A stretch of DNA of 64,000 nt. It comes from Paralithodes platypus (lineage: Eukaryota; Arthropoda; Malacostraca; Decapoda; Lithodidae). How positions within the stretch are numbered: the first letter of the stretch is position 1; every line of letters begins with the position of its first letter. The position numbers and the translations under genes were made by a program. A model generated the notes under the pieces. It was not told the DNA's origin and made no database searches. It saw only the letters and a program-made list of their open reading frames with translations. This document shows positions 53,195-62,689 of this stretch, one piece after another. The stretch spans positions 784,590 through 848,589 of the forward strand of contig CM064539.1 of assembly GCA_032716605.1 (NCBI GenBank). The letters run 5' to 3'.

Positions 53195-54012
53195 GGCAGG
53201 CCAATTTTAAACCTCCCAGTTTTATTCAATTAGCTTGGAGATTTTAAGACGTTTCATCGCATTAGTTTGGCGATTATATGATGCTTCAACCCAATAAGGT
53301 GTCGATTTTTCCTGGGCAAGCGATAGCGAGGCCGCAATTTGGGAGAAATCGGCCTTTGGCCGGGAAATTTTTCTACCGAAAAATTTACACATTTAGCTTT
53401 AGTCTGGGGGAGGTTTTTTTTTAGCTTGAAGGGGGTTTGGAGAGGCGTTTTTCTAAGTCTAGTGGGTAAACTAAAAACACATTGTTCGAAAATGGCTAAA
53501 ACAAATAAAATCCTCTAATAATTCAACAAAATACCATAATAACCCCCGAGACGTTGCACCAAATAGTGTTATGGTACCAAATTAGCATCCAAGATAATAT
53601 GGTGGATTTTATCTTACTATAGTCGGCTTATTTCAAGCTGAAGGCAAATTGAATAATTTAGCAGCTGATTTCTGGATACTGGGGAGATCCTTCACTTATT
53701 GGTAAATTTGTTTATTTATTTATCATTTTTATAGTTTCCTTGCTAGACCTTCATCAAGCTTAAAATGAAGCTCCCTAGACCCCCTATCAAGATAAATTTG
53801 TACATTTTTCGGTAGAAAATGTCCTGGCCGAAGGCCGATTCCTCTTCAATTACAGGCTCTCTATCGCTCGCCAGGAAAAAATATAGAACTAATTGGTAGG
53901 AAAGGTCTTAAAATTGACAGAAATGGGCCGAAAGTTCATAAAATCGCCAAACTAATGGGTTTAAAGATGAGGGAGAAGGTGGTCTAGAAAAGCGCCATGT
54001 GTCCCCTTAATG
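53195..54012. mobile_element. Two family B MITE remnants, opposite orientation
   Basis: 53215-53480 reads GCGATAGCGAGGCCGC, GGCCTTTGGCCGGG, TTTTTCTACCGAAAAATTTA. 53725-54010 reads the inverse (TTTTTCGGTAGAAAATGTCC, GGCCGAAGGCCG, TCTCTATCGCTCGCCAGG) and ends GTCCCCTTAA. About 230 unassigned bases lie between. Confidence 0.65.
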
Positions 54013-54149
54013 AAAAAATATGAAACTACTATGTCTGTGCATCATCTTATAGCCAAGCTTTGACAATTAGCAACATATTTTGCTATAAAATCTTCGTAAT
54101 AGCTAAGTAATTAAGATGAAGATACAATATACTGTAGCCTACTTCTATT

Positions 54150-54246
54150 AATTAATCATAGAATAAAGTGAAGACACCGAAGTGATTTTGTTCAAATTAG
54201 GAAGGACCTCATATATATACAGCATATATATATATATATATATATA
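54150..54246 (+). repeat. Left arm of an inverted repeat around DIRS copy 2
   Basis: AAGTGAAGACACCGAAGTGA and TTTTGTTCAAATTAGGA are found inverted at about 62530-62605. An (AT)n run follows. Confidence 0.75.
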
Positions 54247-54373
54247 CTGTATACTGTATTTCTATCTATCTATCAATCTAGGCTATCTATTTATTTGTTA
54301 AAAAATAAAGTGTTGGCATTCCTGCATTTCTCAGATAGGTATAGATAGATAGACATATAGATAGATGGATAGG

Positions 54374-54374
<1 letters not shown>

Positions 54375-54458
<84 letters not shown>
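54375..54458 (+). repeat. (GA)n microsatellite
   Basis: About 84 bases of uninterrupted GA, ending 12 bases before the DIRS copy 2 left end. Confidence 0.95.
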
Positions 54459-54460
<2 letters not shown>

Positions 54461-54471
54461 AAATATATATT

Positions 54472-54769
54472 TGTTAGTAGTCTTGGCAAATCCAACGTCA
54501 AGGCTATTAACCTAATTGCAATGACGACTTGTCTATTTTGACTGCTATGTCGTCATTCCAACCGCGGTTAAAAAGAAAACGTCTAGAGTCTACTCCTTAT
54601 CTTGCTCTAGGAGACGTTGTACATTAACCAAAACTACCACCGAAGGTGAAAAAAGCATAGAAGAGAAGAAAAAGGGGTTTACCTTAGTTACCGCTTAAGG
54701 CCCATCCTGTGTTCCGTCATGTGCAGATCCCTGTCGAACGTGCGCATGAGCGACCCTCTCTTGTCATAA
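54472..54769 (+). repeat. Left inverted terminal repeat, DIRS copy 2
   Basis: Differs from the copy 1 ITR at only a few bases (for example TTGGCAAATCC for TTGGAAAATCC). Confidence 0.92.
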
Positions 54770-56116
54770 TTTTTTCACGCGCTCCATTGCTTGAGTCCGC
54801 TTTTGTTGTGCTCCTTCAATTCACCCTGTTTTAGGTTCGTTTCGGCTTATTCTGGCCTTCTTTTTTGTTAGACAGATGTTACGTGATCTAGGGCACACGT
54901 AAATGGGCTCCTAAGTGTGTATAATGGAGACGCGTGTGGAAATAGCCTACCGAAAGTACGGGGGCGCCTAGCGTTCCTCGTATATGTTTTTCATTCTTTC
55001 TCTTTTCATATTCTTTTTTCCTGTTAGTCTGGGCATAGTTTAGCTTTTAGCTTAATTTAGCCTAGCTCGTTTTCTCATTCAGGAATTGCTATGCCCCTAT
55101 GAGTTTTCATTTTTTCATAGCCTAAGGTGTACCGTTGGTAAACAATCTGAGATTTCGTTGGTGGCGGTGCTGTTTGTAGAGTTTGTGTCGGCCGCATTAT
55201 TAGCGTTATTCCCGAGTCCCCCCTTTCGAGCCTTCACTGTGTCTCAAGGGCCTGGGCGACAGGTGGTTTGTGATAATCCAGGGGTACCCCACGGGGGCCC
55301 CTCCTTCACACCACAGGGTTTTTCGCCCCTGAAACATTCTCTGCTCTCGGCTAGGCCACCCTTTTTCTCACCAGTTTCATTTACTGGTTTTTGTTTTCTC
55401 TTCCTGTTTCACCTCCATCCTTTCATAGTATTTTTTGCCCAATCCAGGGGTACCCCACGGGGGCCCCTGTTTGTGCGCAACCACCCTCCCTGCCACTTCT
55501 GCTCATGGGCTTTGCTCTATCTCCGTGGGTTGGGTGGTTCCTGGGGGATGTGCCTCCTCTCCCCTGGTGTGTCTTCCTTGCCTCTCACTTTACCGGTTGA
55601 GTTAGGATATTTTCAAGGAAGACACTGCTCAGCTTGATGGCCATCATCGCTTGGAGTTCATAAGGAGATGACGCATTTTTCTGGCCCTTTTTTGGTATTC
55701 CCTAGACGCTCCTCTCGCTTTTTCGGCGCCGGACCATCTCGGCCGGTCCCGCAAATTTGCGGGAGCTCGATTCGGTCCTCTGGGACGTTTCGGCTCCCCG
55801 CAAATTTGCGGAGATCGCTGGGGGGTCCCGCAAAATTGCGGGAGGGTGGTGTCGGTACGGTTATGCCTCCATTGGCCCGCAAATTTGCGGTAATAGTTGG
55901 CTTTCACTATTGACCTTTTTTATGTCATCTTGTTGCCTGATACTATTTGGTGTGTGCACTTTACTGGTGTTATAGGCCCTGCATGTAAGATGTTGAGTGG
56001 TGGTTAACACTTTCTCCATCTTTGCAGGTTCTGCTCGTGCTCTTCCACCTCACCCGCCCTACTCACCTAGCTCTGTGCTCCCGGTTTAAGGTGAGTACGG
56101 ATACCTGTTTGCATGT

Positions 56117-58600
56117 GTGTTCCTGTTTCCCCATGCTCCTTCCCTGGTTCTTTTTGGAAATTCTCTCCACTTACTCCTTCGACGTGCTGATTATGGTGTG
56201 TGTTCTTCCAGTGCAGGTAGGCTGCCTTGCTTTCGCCATGGTTGTAGCTCCCCGTGCTTGATGAGCCACAAGTCCTGCTTGCGCCACTCACACTGTGTGT
56301 CCTCTACGGCCTACCTCCCTGCTCTGTGTGGCCCGTGTCTGGCCCTGGTGGTTGTGGTGCACCATAGCCCTGGTTCCTCGGCGGCGGCAGTGGCCTCTGC
56401 TTCCCTTCAGTCGGTGTGGGCGATAGTCTCCTGCCACTTTTGGACTGTGGGCCACCGTTCCCCGGCCTTTGTTGCCGCCCGGATCCGCGTCGCCCTGGGT
56501 ATCCCTGACCCGACTGAAGGCCGTTCGCCTGGCCCTCTCCCTGCTCGGGCCCTCTCCCCTGGGTCCCGCAGCCGGTCGTCACATCGTCGGGGGGATCCCC
56601 TGCTCCGTCCACGCTCTCGCTCGCCTCGTCGCCTGTCCTCTCCTGCCCCTCGTTGTCCTCCTGATTGCCTTGACGGCGCCCATTGCCCTCGTCATGGTTC
56701 TCGCCCTGAGGCCGGGGTTAGCGGCTCTGCCCCTGTGCGCCCTCCCCTGGCCTCTCCGGGTCGAGGCTCTACTACCTTCCGCCCGATTCCCCTGCTCGTA
56801 CGACGTCCTCTTCCTTTGTCCTCTATGCGCGCGGAGGTTCAGGCTGTAGCTGGCCCTCTGCTCCCTCCTCCTACACTGTCCAGGAGGGTCCGCCAGGATG
56901 TAGTTGCTTCTCCTCCTACTTCACCTGCTTCGGTGCCTATTCTTCCTTCACGGTCTCGTCCCACGGTGGCGGTCCCTCCCTCCTCCGCCTCGGTGTTGGG
57001 CCGCCCTGTTATCTCTGCCCCGGGGATCCTTGCTCTGTTTCCCCCCGCGGCTACTTCTGACCTCTTTTCAGCCAACGGCCATACCACGTTGATTGCACCG
57101 CTTCTCGTCCGTTCAGCGAAGTTAAGCAACGTCGGGTCTGGTTCGTACTTGGATGGGTGACCGCCTGGGAACACCAGATACTGTCTTTTCACCCGGCCAG
57201 CCTTCCCACTCCCGTCGTCCTGCTCCTCCTCTTTCTTCTCTCCCTGACCTTCACTTACCGTCTCGCCACGGGGTACCCCTCCTCTTGGCTCGGTGGGGTA
57301 TCGCGTGGTTTCGGGGTCCCCTTTCTCAGGGGCTGCCATGTCGCTGGAAGAGGGGGAGAGTGCTGTTTCCCCCTCGGGCGTTCGTGTTCAGGGACGAGTC
57401 TCTCAGCGGCGACACAACCGTGGTCGCTCGCCTTCCTTGGGCCGCGACTCTGCTGGTTTGTGTCGTGGGTCTTGCTCCCGCTCGCGCTCACCCCTGCGGG
57501 CCGTCCATTCTTTGGGGGGGGGGGAGGGGGTCGCCTCTCTCGGATTGATTGTCGGCTATGCAGGGGTGGCTTGTGTCACGCATCGACGGGCGCTTGGAGT
57601 CGATGCAAGACTCCCTCTTATCGCGCTTTTTGGCGGTGACACACCCTCAGCGCCTCACCATACCTACCCCTGCTACGGTCCCCCTCCCTTCTGCAGGCCT
57701 ACGCTCTGGTCAGACTTCAGCCGCCGGGACATCCTTCAGGATGTTCAGTCCCTGGCTGTGTTGACGGGCCTGTCCTCCTATGGGACGGGTTTGTGCGACG
57801 ACGGTACGCCTGGCTTAGCCATCTTGCTCGTTCGCCCTCTCCCGTTGGGGGCCTGGTTTGCCGAGGCCTTCGTCTTCGCCGGCTCTCCTTCAGTCCCTCC
57901 CCCGGAGTCATCACTGCTTTTGCCTCCTCTTGTGTCTGTCGGCGGGTTGGACGGCGCGTTCTGGTCCTGCTTCAGCGCGCCCGTTCTTGAACTTTGTTCT
58001 ACTGCTACCCCGTTCTTTTCTCACCCAGTTCCGTCCTCTGTCGACAGGGTTTTTCCCTTGCGCCGGTGGGTGCCGGACTTCTTCTCTTGTCTTTTGGTTC
58101 CCTCCAGCCTTCTGTTCGCCACCTGCGGCTTATCGCGGTGTCTTTGGTTCCCGAGCTGAAGGCGGTTTTGTGCGTGGCAACTCGGCAACGCCGGACGGTA
58201 CGGTCCTCGTTCTGCCGGACGGCCCCCTTGGATATTCGTCAGGGTTTGTTGTACTCTACGCTCTCTCCGTCGGGGCTTTTTTGCGCGGGATGCGCGGGGC
58301 CGCTCCACTTCTCGGTAGACCCTGCTTACGACACGCAACGATGCGCTGTGTCGCGCGCGGGGTCTTCTCAGTCCCGTCCTTCTGCCGGTCCTCTTCGGGG
58401 TGCTGCTGCAGGTGCTGCCGGGCAGGACTGGGACGTTACAGGCCAGTGCGTCAGTTCCGCCTCGTCCTTCTGTTCTTGCTCCCTTTTCATCCCCGCCGTG
58501 TCGGGGCTGGCCGGCCTTCCACTTCCGGCCGCCCTTCGCCGGGGTCAGCCCCGCGACGGCCAGGGGTTGGGGTGGTCCGCCCTTTTCTACGAAGTTGGGG
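56117..58600 (+). pseudogene. DIRS gag-like ORF1, copy 2, mutated and interrupted
   Basis: One frame (56117-57060) spans what is broken in copy 1: 'CFRHGCSSPCLMSHKSCLRH', the RS-rich region and 'SRRVRQDVVASPPTSPAS'. At 57071 it enters the 5S insertion and stops within it (TGA at 57158-57160). Beyond the insertion the gag sequence resumes ('MSLEEGESAVSPSGV', 'SRSRSPLRA'), shifts at a G run near 57520, and continues as 'TLWSDFSRRDILQDVQSLAV' after a 420-bp deletion. Many residues encoded by A-containing codons in copy 1 are replaced (for example CDDGKPG to CDDGTPG, SAPKLEI to SAPVLEL). Non-functional. Confidence 0.75.
57071..57183 (+). pseudogene. 5S rRNA-derived insertion, 3'-truncated
   Basis: Begins GCCAACGGCCATACCACG, the canonical 5S 5' end. 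It retains the internal promoter: the A-box region AAGTTAAGCAACG and the C-box region GGATGGGTGACCGCC. It ends at GATACTGT, missing roughly the last 6 bases that pair with the 5' end. The insertion is flanked by a direct repeat TCTTTTCA (57063-57070 and 57184-57191). Copy 1 has a single TCCTTTCA at this place, so it is a clean insertion with target duplication. No A tail. Several substitutions and the missing terminal stem suggest a pseudogene, although Pol III initiation is conceivable. Confidence 0.88.
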
Positions 58601-58945
58601 GGGGGGGGGGTAGAGGAGGTCAACGTGGCGCTCATGCCCGCACGGACCGTACCGGGGGTCCCTCCACGTCAAAACAATGTGTAGGTTCTCTGTGTCGGTA
58701 TCCTTGTTCTCCTTCTCGCCTGGCCGCCCGGGTCGCTCCCCTCCTCTCGGGAGCTCCCGCGGGTTGTTTTCGCCCTTGCCTCGGTGGCCACGAGGGACGT
58801 TGGGGGCAGCGGATTGCGCGGAGGGGTCTAACCTGGAGGTGGACGTCCAGACCCCCACTCCGCTCTTGTCACCGACGCCGGCCCATCTCTTCAGAGGTGG
58901 CCCACGTGTTCACATCCATGCACGAGCAGGGTATCGTCGAGGGAG

Positions 58946-59842
58946 TTGACCGCTGGTCACCCGGTTTTCCTCTCCCGTGTATTTCTGGTACCGAAGTCGA
59001 ACTGCGACGCGATGCGCCCGGTGGTGGCTCTGTCGGCCCTCACCGGGCGCTTCGTGCACACACGGTTTCGGATGCTGCCGGTACCCCAGGTACGCCTGGC
59101 CCTGCGCCCTCTGTCGTGGGTAGTGTCGCTGGCCCTCCAGGATGCGTCTTGGCTCGTTCCTCTCCATCCTCGATTCCAGCGATTCTTGGCCGTTCGGACT
59201 TCCGATCGTGTGTTCCTGTTCGCCGGCCTTCCCTTCGGTCTCCACATCACGCCGCGGATCTTCTCCGCACTGGTGGGAAAGGCTCTGGGTCCTCTCCTCA
59301 GGAGCGGGCTCCAGCTCCTGTTTTCCTTGGCCGATTGGTTGGTAGTTTCCGAAGCCCTCGGACTGTGCGTACGCGACGCCCTCACAGTCGTTCGCCACGT
59401 CGCACAGTTAGGGTTCCCCATCGATGTTCCCAAGTCACGCTTGACCCTGTCGCGTGTCGTGCCATGGGTCGGTCTCGCATGGGTTTTGTCCGGCGCTCCG
59501 GTGACCCAGGGTCTGCCGGACGCGGTGCACCTTCGGCGGAGGGTCTTCGCCGTGTTGCACTCGGTCTCCCTCCCGGGGTGGCTCTGGGACTCGTTAGTGG
59601 GTTCGCTGCATTGGGCCGCTCTGCCCATTCCCTTAGGGAGCCTCAGGCTATGCCGCCTACTCCTCATGGGTACCGAGGTGTTTCCGTTGACCCCTATGGA
59701 TCGACTCCTGCCGCTCCCGCGTACCATTCGCAGACACTTCGGACACTGGGTTGCTCGGGGCACGCTCTCTGCGGCTGTGCCCTGGCCCGCCCCCCCGCCG
59801 ACGATCTGGGTAGACGCAGATGTGTCGAGCGAGGTTGGGTGA
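58946..59842 (+). pseudogene. DIRS reverse transcriptase, copy 2, catalytically dead
   Basis: 298-residue open frame aligned end to end with copy 1 RT. Key substitutions: 'VVSLDLKDAYWHVPI' is now 'VVSLALQDASWLVPL' (catalytic Asp to Ala63), 'VVDLSALN' is 'VVALSALT', and YLDD is SLAD (127-130, first Asp to Ala). These arise from A-to-C changes in GAC and TAC codons. The frame keeps 'RTIRRHFGHWVARG' and runs into the first residues of RNase H ('TIWVDADVSSEVG*'), showing the ancestral RT-RNase H fusion. It is open over ~900 bp despite dozens of missense changes. Confidence 0.9.
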
Positions 59843-60539
59843 GGTTACCCATCAAACCTGGGCCGTCGACTTCCCGGCAGATGGGTGGGACTCACGCCCC
59901 TTCCCCGTCTATGCCCTCGACCTGTTGGTTCCTTTGTTCCTCCTGAGGGACCACGCGCTGGCCCTTCGGGGACAGTCGGTGGCCTTCGGGATGGACACTC
60001 GGACAGCTGTCCACTGTTTCCTTATGCGGGGGTCCTCCAGGTCATTGACTCTATTGGGGATCTCCGTGAAGTTGTTCTTCCTCGCGGACCGACACCCCTT
60101 CTCCCTGCATGCCTCCTCCCTGCCCGGGCCTGCCACCCTGTGGGCGGACGCCCTGTCGCGACGACGGGGCGTTCTTGTAGAATGGGCAATGCAACGGACT
60201 GTGTTCGCCGACCTCGCGGCTTCCTGGGGTGTTCCGGAGGTCGACTTGTTCGCATCGGAGGTGCTGCGCCAGTTGCCTCGGTACCTCTCCCTCCGGCCTC
60301 GCACTCCGGAGGGGGGTCCGGACGCTTTCATGGTAGACTGGAACAGGTGGCGGTCGTTATCCATATTTCCGCCGCCAGACGCACTGTTGCTGTGCAACGT
60401 CCTCGCGAGGCTGCGGCTGTACCGCGGCAGCGTCTGGTTCCTCGCGCCTCTGTGGCCGGCACGGGCTTGGTCCGCCCAGTTGACGCGGTGGTGCCCGAGT
60501 CCGGTCCCTCTACCTGTCTCCGACTTCCCCTTGCGCTAG
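59820..60539 (+). pseudogene. DIRS RNase H and linker, copy 2
   Basis: Aligned with copy 1: 'VYALDLLVPLFLLRDHALAL' (Glu57 equivalent is Asp), 'VAFGMDTRTAVHC' and 'GPATLWADALSR'. The frame continues through 'VLARLRLYRGSVWFLAPLWP' to 60539 without the frameshift seen in copy 1. N-to-T/L, K-to-Q and Y-to-S changes dominate, all from A substitutions. The start at 59820 follows a TGA in the RT frame. Confidence 0.8.
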
Positions 60540-60566
60540 GTTGGGGCCCTGCGGACCTCGTTGGCC

Positions 60567-61561
60567 TTCGCATCGTGGATGTTCATGAGGCACGGTGGCT
60601 CCCAGTCCACGGACGGGACCTGCCTGCCTTCCTGAAGCGTTCCTGGCCGCCTTCTCCTTGGGGGACTTACAGGTCCCGCTGGAGGTCTTTTCCTAGGTGG
60701 TTACAGGACACTCGCCCAACAGTTGGCTCTCCTTCCCTCGTCCTCCACTCCTTGTTTCACCTCTTCCGTACATGTCGCTTTCACGTCGACGCTATACGTA
60801 ACCACTTGTCTGCCGTCCGGGGGGTCTTTGAGTCTGTCGCTGGGCTGGTCGTTCCGCCGCAGGAGCTGGATTCCTTCATGAAGGCTGCCTTCCGGGAACG
60901 CCCGCCTCCGCGCCAGGTCCCTCCACAGTGGGATCTGGGGTGGGCTCTGGACCTTCTGGCTTTACCCACGTATACACGGGCCGCTACACCGGTTCCGTTG
61001 CTCGGGCGTACACTCTTCCTTGTCGCTCTGACCACTGGGGATCGGGTGTCTGCACTAGCGGCATTGTCACGGCCCCGGGTCTGCGTGCGATTCTCCCCGT
61101 CCTTGCATGGCGTCACGTTCGCCTCCTCCCCTCTTTTTGTTGCCACGAATAAGAGGGAGACCCACGTTTTCCGGCCTTTCCCCGTCCAGGCTTTCCAGCG
61201 TGGGCGTACTCGCCATGTGTTGTGCCCGGTGTCAGCCTTGCACTCCTCTGTTGTGTCTGTGGCGCCGCCTTCGGGTACTGCTGTGTGGGTGTCTCCTCGG
61301 ACAGGTGGGAGGCTCTCGCAGGTGCAGATGGGACGCCACATTTGTCGGACCATTCGTGCCAGTCACCCTGTTTGTAGGGGTTCTGCGCACGATGTGCGAA
61401 CCTTTGCTGCCCCCTTCCGGTTCCTGCAGCGTCGATCCTTACCTGCCGTCGCCTCAGCGGTTTTGTGGTCTTCTATCAATTCCTTCATCTCCTCCTACCT
61501 CTCCATGTCCAGTGTTCGACCCCCTCGGCCGGTGATGGCTCTCGGGGGTGGTGTTTCCTAG
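60567..61561 (+). pseudogene. DIRS tyrosine recombinase, copy 2, heavily substituted
   Basis: The frame is open from 59885, but only the part from about 60567 is recombinase ('VHEARWLPVHGRDLPAFLKR'). The catalytic Arg ('TTGDRVSALAALS'), HxxR ('GSAHDVRTFAA') and Tyr ('SFISSYLSMS') are retained. Asp, Lys, Asn, Tyr and Ile positions elsewhere have become Ala, Gln, His, Ser and Val. About 60 of ~100 nucleotide differences from copy 1 are at A. Whether the protein still works cannot be judged; I list it as a pseudogene because of its mutation load. Confidence 0.75.
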
Positions 61562-61994
61562 TGCTCTGGCGAAGATACCTGGTCTCCACCCCTTGTCCCT
61601 CGTTCTTTTCCTTTGTTTTATTTGACAAAGGGGGGGGGGGAGTACGGGTTTGCAACACTTGATTGCAAGTTTGGGATTATGTATTGTTACAGTACATAAG
61701 TGTTTTTGCCACATTGAAAATTGTGTTTTGTTATTGTGTTCACTGTTTTTGTTGGTTTTGGAAGAAAAGGGATTTTGGGTACAGTACCTTTTTGGTTTAA
61801 GACAAGTCTATGTTTTTGCAATACTATGAATGACGGGCATGTGTTACAACTGTTCTTTTTAGCTACTCCTCAGTTTTTCACTCTTTTATTAAACTCTCTT
61901 GTTTAAATTGTGTCTTTGTCATTCATAATTTTGTTTTATGCATTGGTTTTTTTGGTAGGTTGGGCTTGGATGTCCTCCTTCTATTTGTTATGCA

Positions 61995-62107
61995 GCCTTG
62001 ACGTTGGATTTGCCAAGACTACTAACAAATTGGGAGGTTTGACGTACCTCCCAACCTACCAAATAGGAAAACCTACTATTTGGTAGTAGTCTTGGAAAAT
62101 CCAACGT
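61995..62107 (-). repeat. Internal complementary region, DIRS copy 2
   Basis: Same structure as 49146-49259: the reverse complement is the right end fused to the left end of the element. Confidence 0.9.
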
Positions 62108-62169
62108 ACATAATACCCTCCCTCACGCCGGACCCCTGCCCATCCGCGTTCTTCTGCTGACGTGAGATG

Positions 62170-62523
62170 TGATGACAAGAGAGGGTCGCTCATGCGCACG
62201 TTCGACAGGGATCTGCACATGACGGAACACAGGATGGGCCTTAAGCGGTAACTAAGGTAAACCCCTTTTTCTTCTCTTCTATGCTTTTTTCACCTTCGGT
62301 GGTAGTTTTGGTTAATGTACAACGTCTCCTAGAGCAAGATAAGGAGTAGACTCTAGACGTTTTCTTTTTAACCGCGGTTGGAATGACGACATAGCAGTCA
62401 AAATAGACAAGTCGTCATTGCAATTAGGTTAATAGCCTTGATGTTGGATTTTCCAAGACTGCTACCAAATAGTAGGTTTTCCTATTTGGTAGGTTGGGAG
62501 GTACTGTACATCAAACCTCCCAA
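62170..62523 (-). repeat. Right inverted terminal repeat plus end, copy 2
   Basis: Inverted copy of 54472-54769 followed by the right-end extension, which has a small CTGTACA variant before TCAAACCTCCCAA. Confidence 0.9.
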
Positions 62524-62525
62524 TA

Positions 62526-62605
62526 TATACAGTATATGCTGTATGAGGTCTATCCTAATTTGAACAAAATCACTTCGGTGTCTTCACTTTATCTAATGAT
62601 TAATT
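62526..62605 (-). repeat. Right arm of the inverted repeat around DIRS copy 2
   Basis: TATATGCTGTATGAGGTCTA ... AATTTGAACAAAATCACTTC matches the reverse complement of 54150-54235. The DIRS element lies at the centre of what was a foldback sequence. Confidence 0.75.
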
Positions 62606-62689
62606 AATTGATTAACCCAGCAAGTGTGGATCTCCTTATATAAGGCCTACCGGTGGGCTGCGGAACTCCTTATATATTCCAAGGCCTAA

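Larger units (their letters stand above)
54470..62523 (+). mobile_element. DIRS-type retrotransposon, copy 2 (A-depleted)
   Basis: Same family and orientation as copy 1. ITRs 54472-54769 and 62170-62470, ICR 61995-62107, right end 62523. Flanks (54470-56090 and 61620-62523) are almost identical to copy 1. The coding part is about 10% diverged, with a strong excess of changes at positions that are A in copy 1. It also has a ~420-bp deletion in gag (equivalent to 44333-44750), a ~65-bp gag deletion, and a 5S rRNA insertion. Confidence 0.93.

Noticed and set aside
57071..57183. Functional 5S rRNA gene
   Set aside because: Lacks the 3' end of the terminal stem, carries several substitutions and has target duplications inside a transposon. 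Treated as a pseudogene.
58957..59763. 268-codon minus-strand frame
   Set aside because: Antisense shadow of the DIRS RT in GC-rich, A-poor sequence. No recognisable domain.
57994..59946. 650-codon open frame as a novel protein
   Set aside because: It runs mainly out of frame with the gag and RT of the DIRS element and exists because A depletion removed stop codons. The true RT frame overlaps it at 58946-59842.
56100..61620. ADAR editing as the source of A changes
   Set aside because: ADAR would give only A-to-G. A-to-C is at least as frequent and A-to-T also occurs.
56100..61620. A bacterial-type diversity-generating retroelement with TR/VR and Avd genes
   Set aside because: No short template/variable repeat pair, no Avd-like gene and no C-type lectin target were seen. 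Only the mutational signature is similar.
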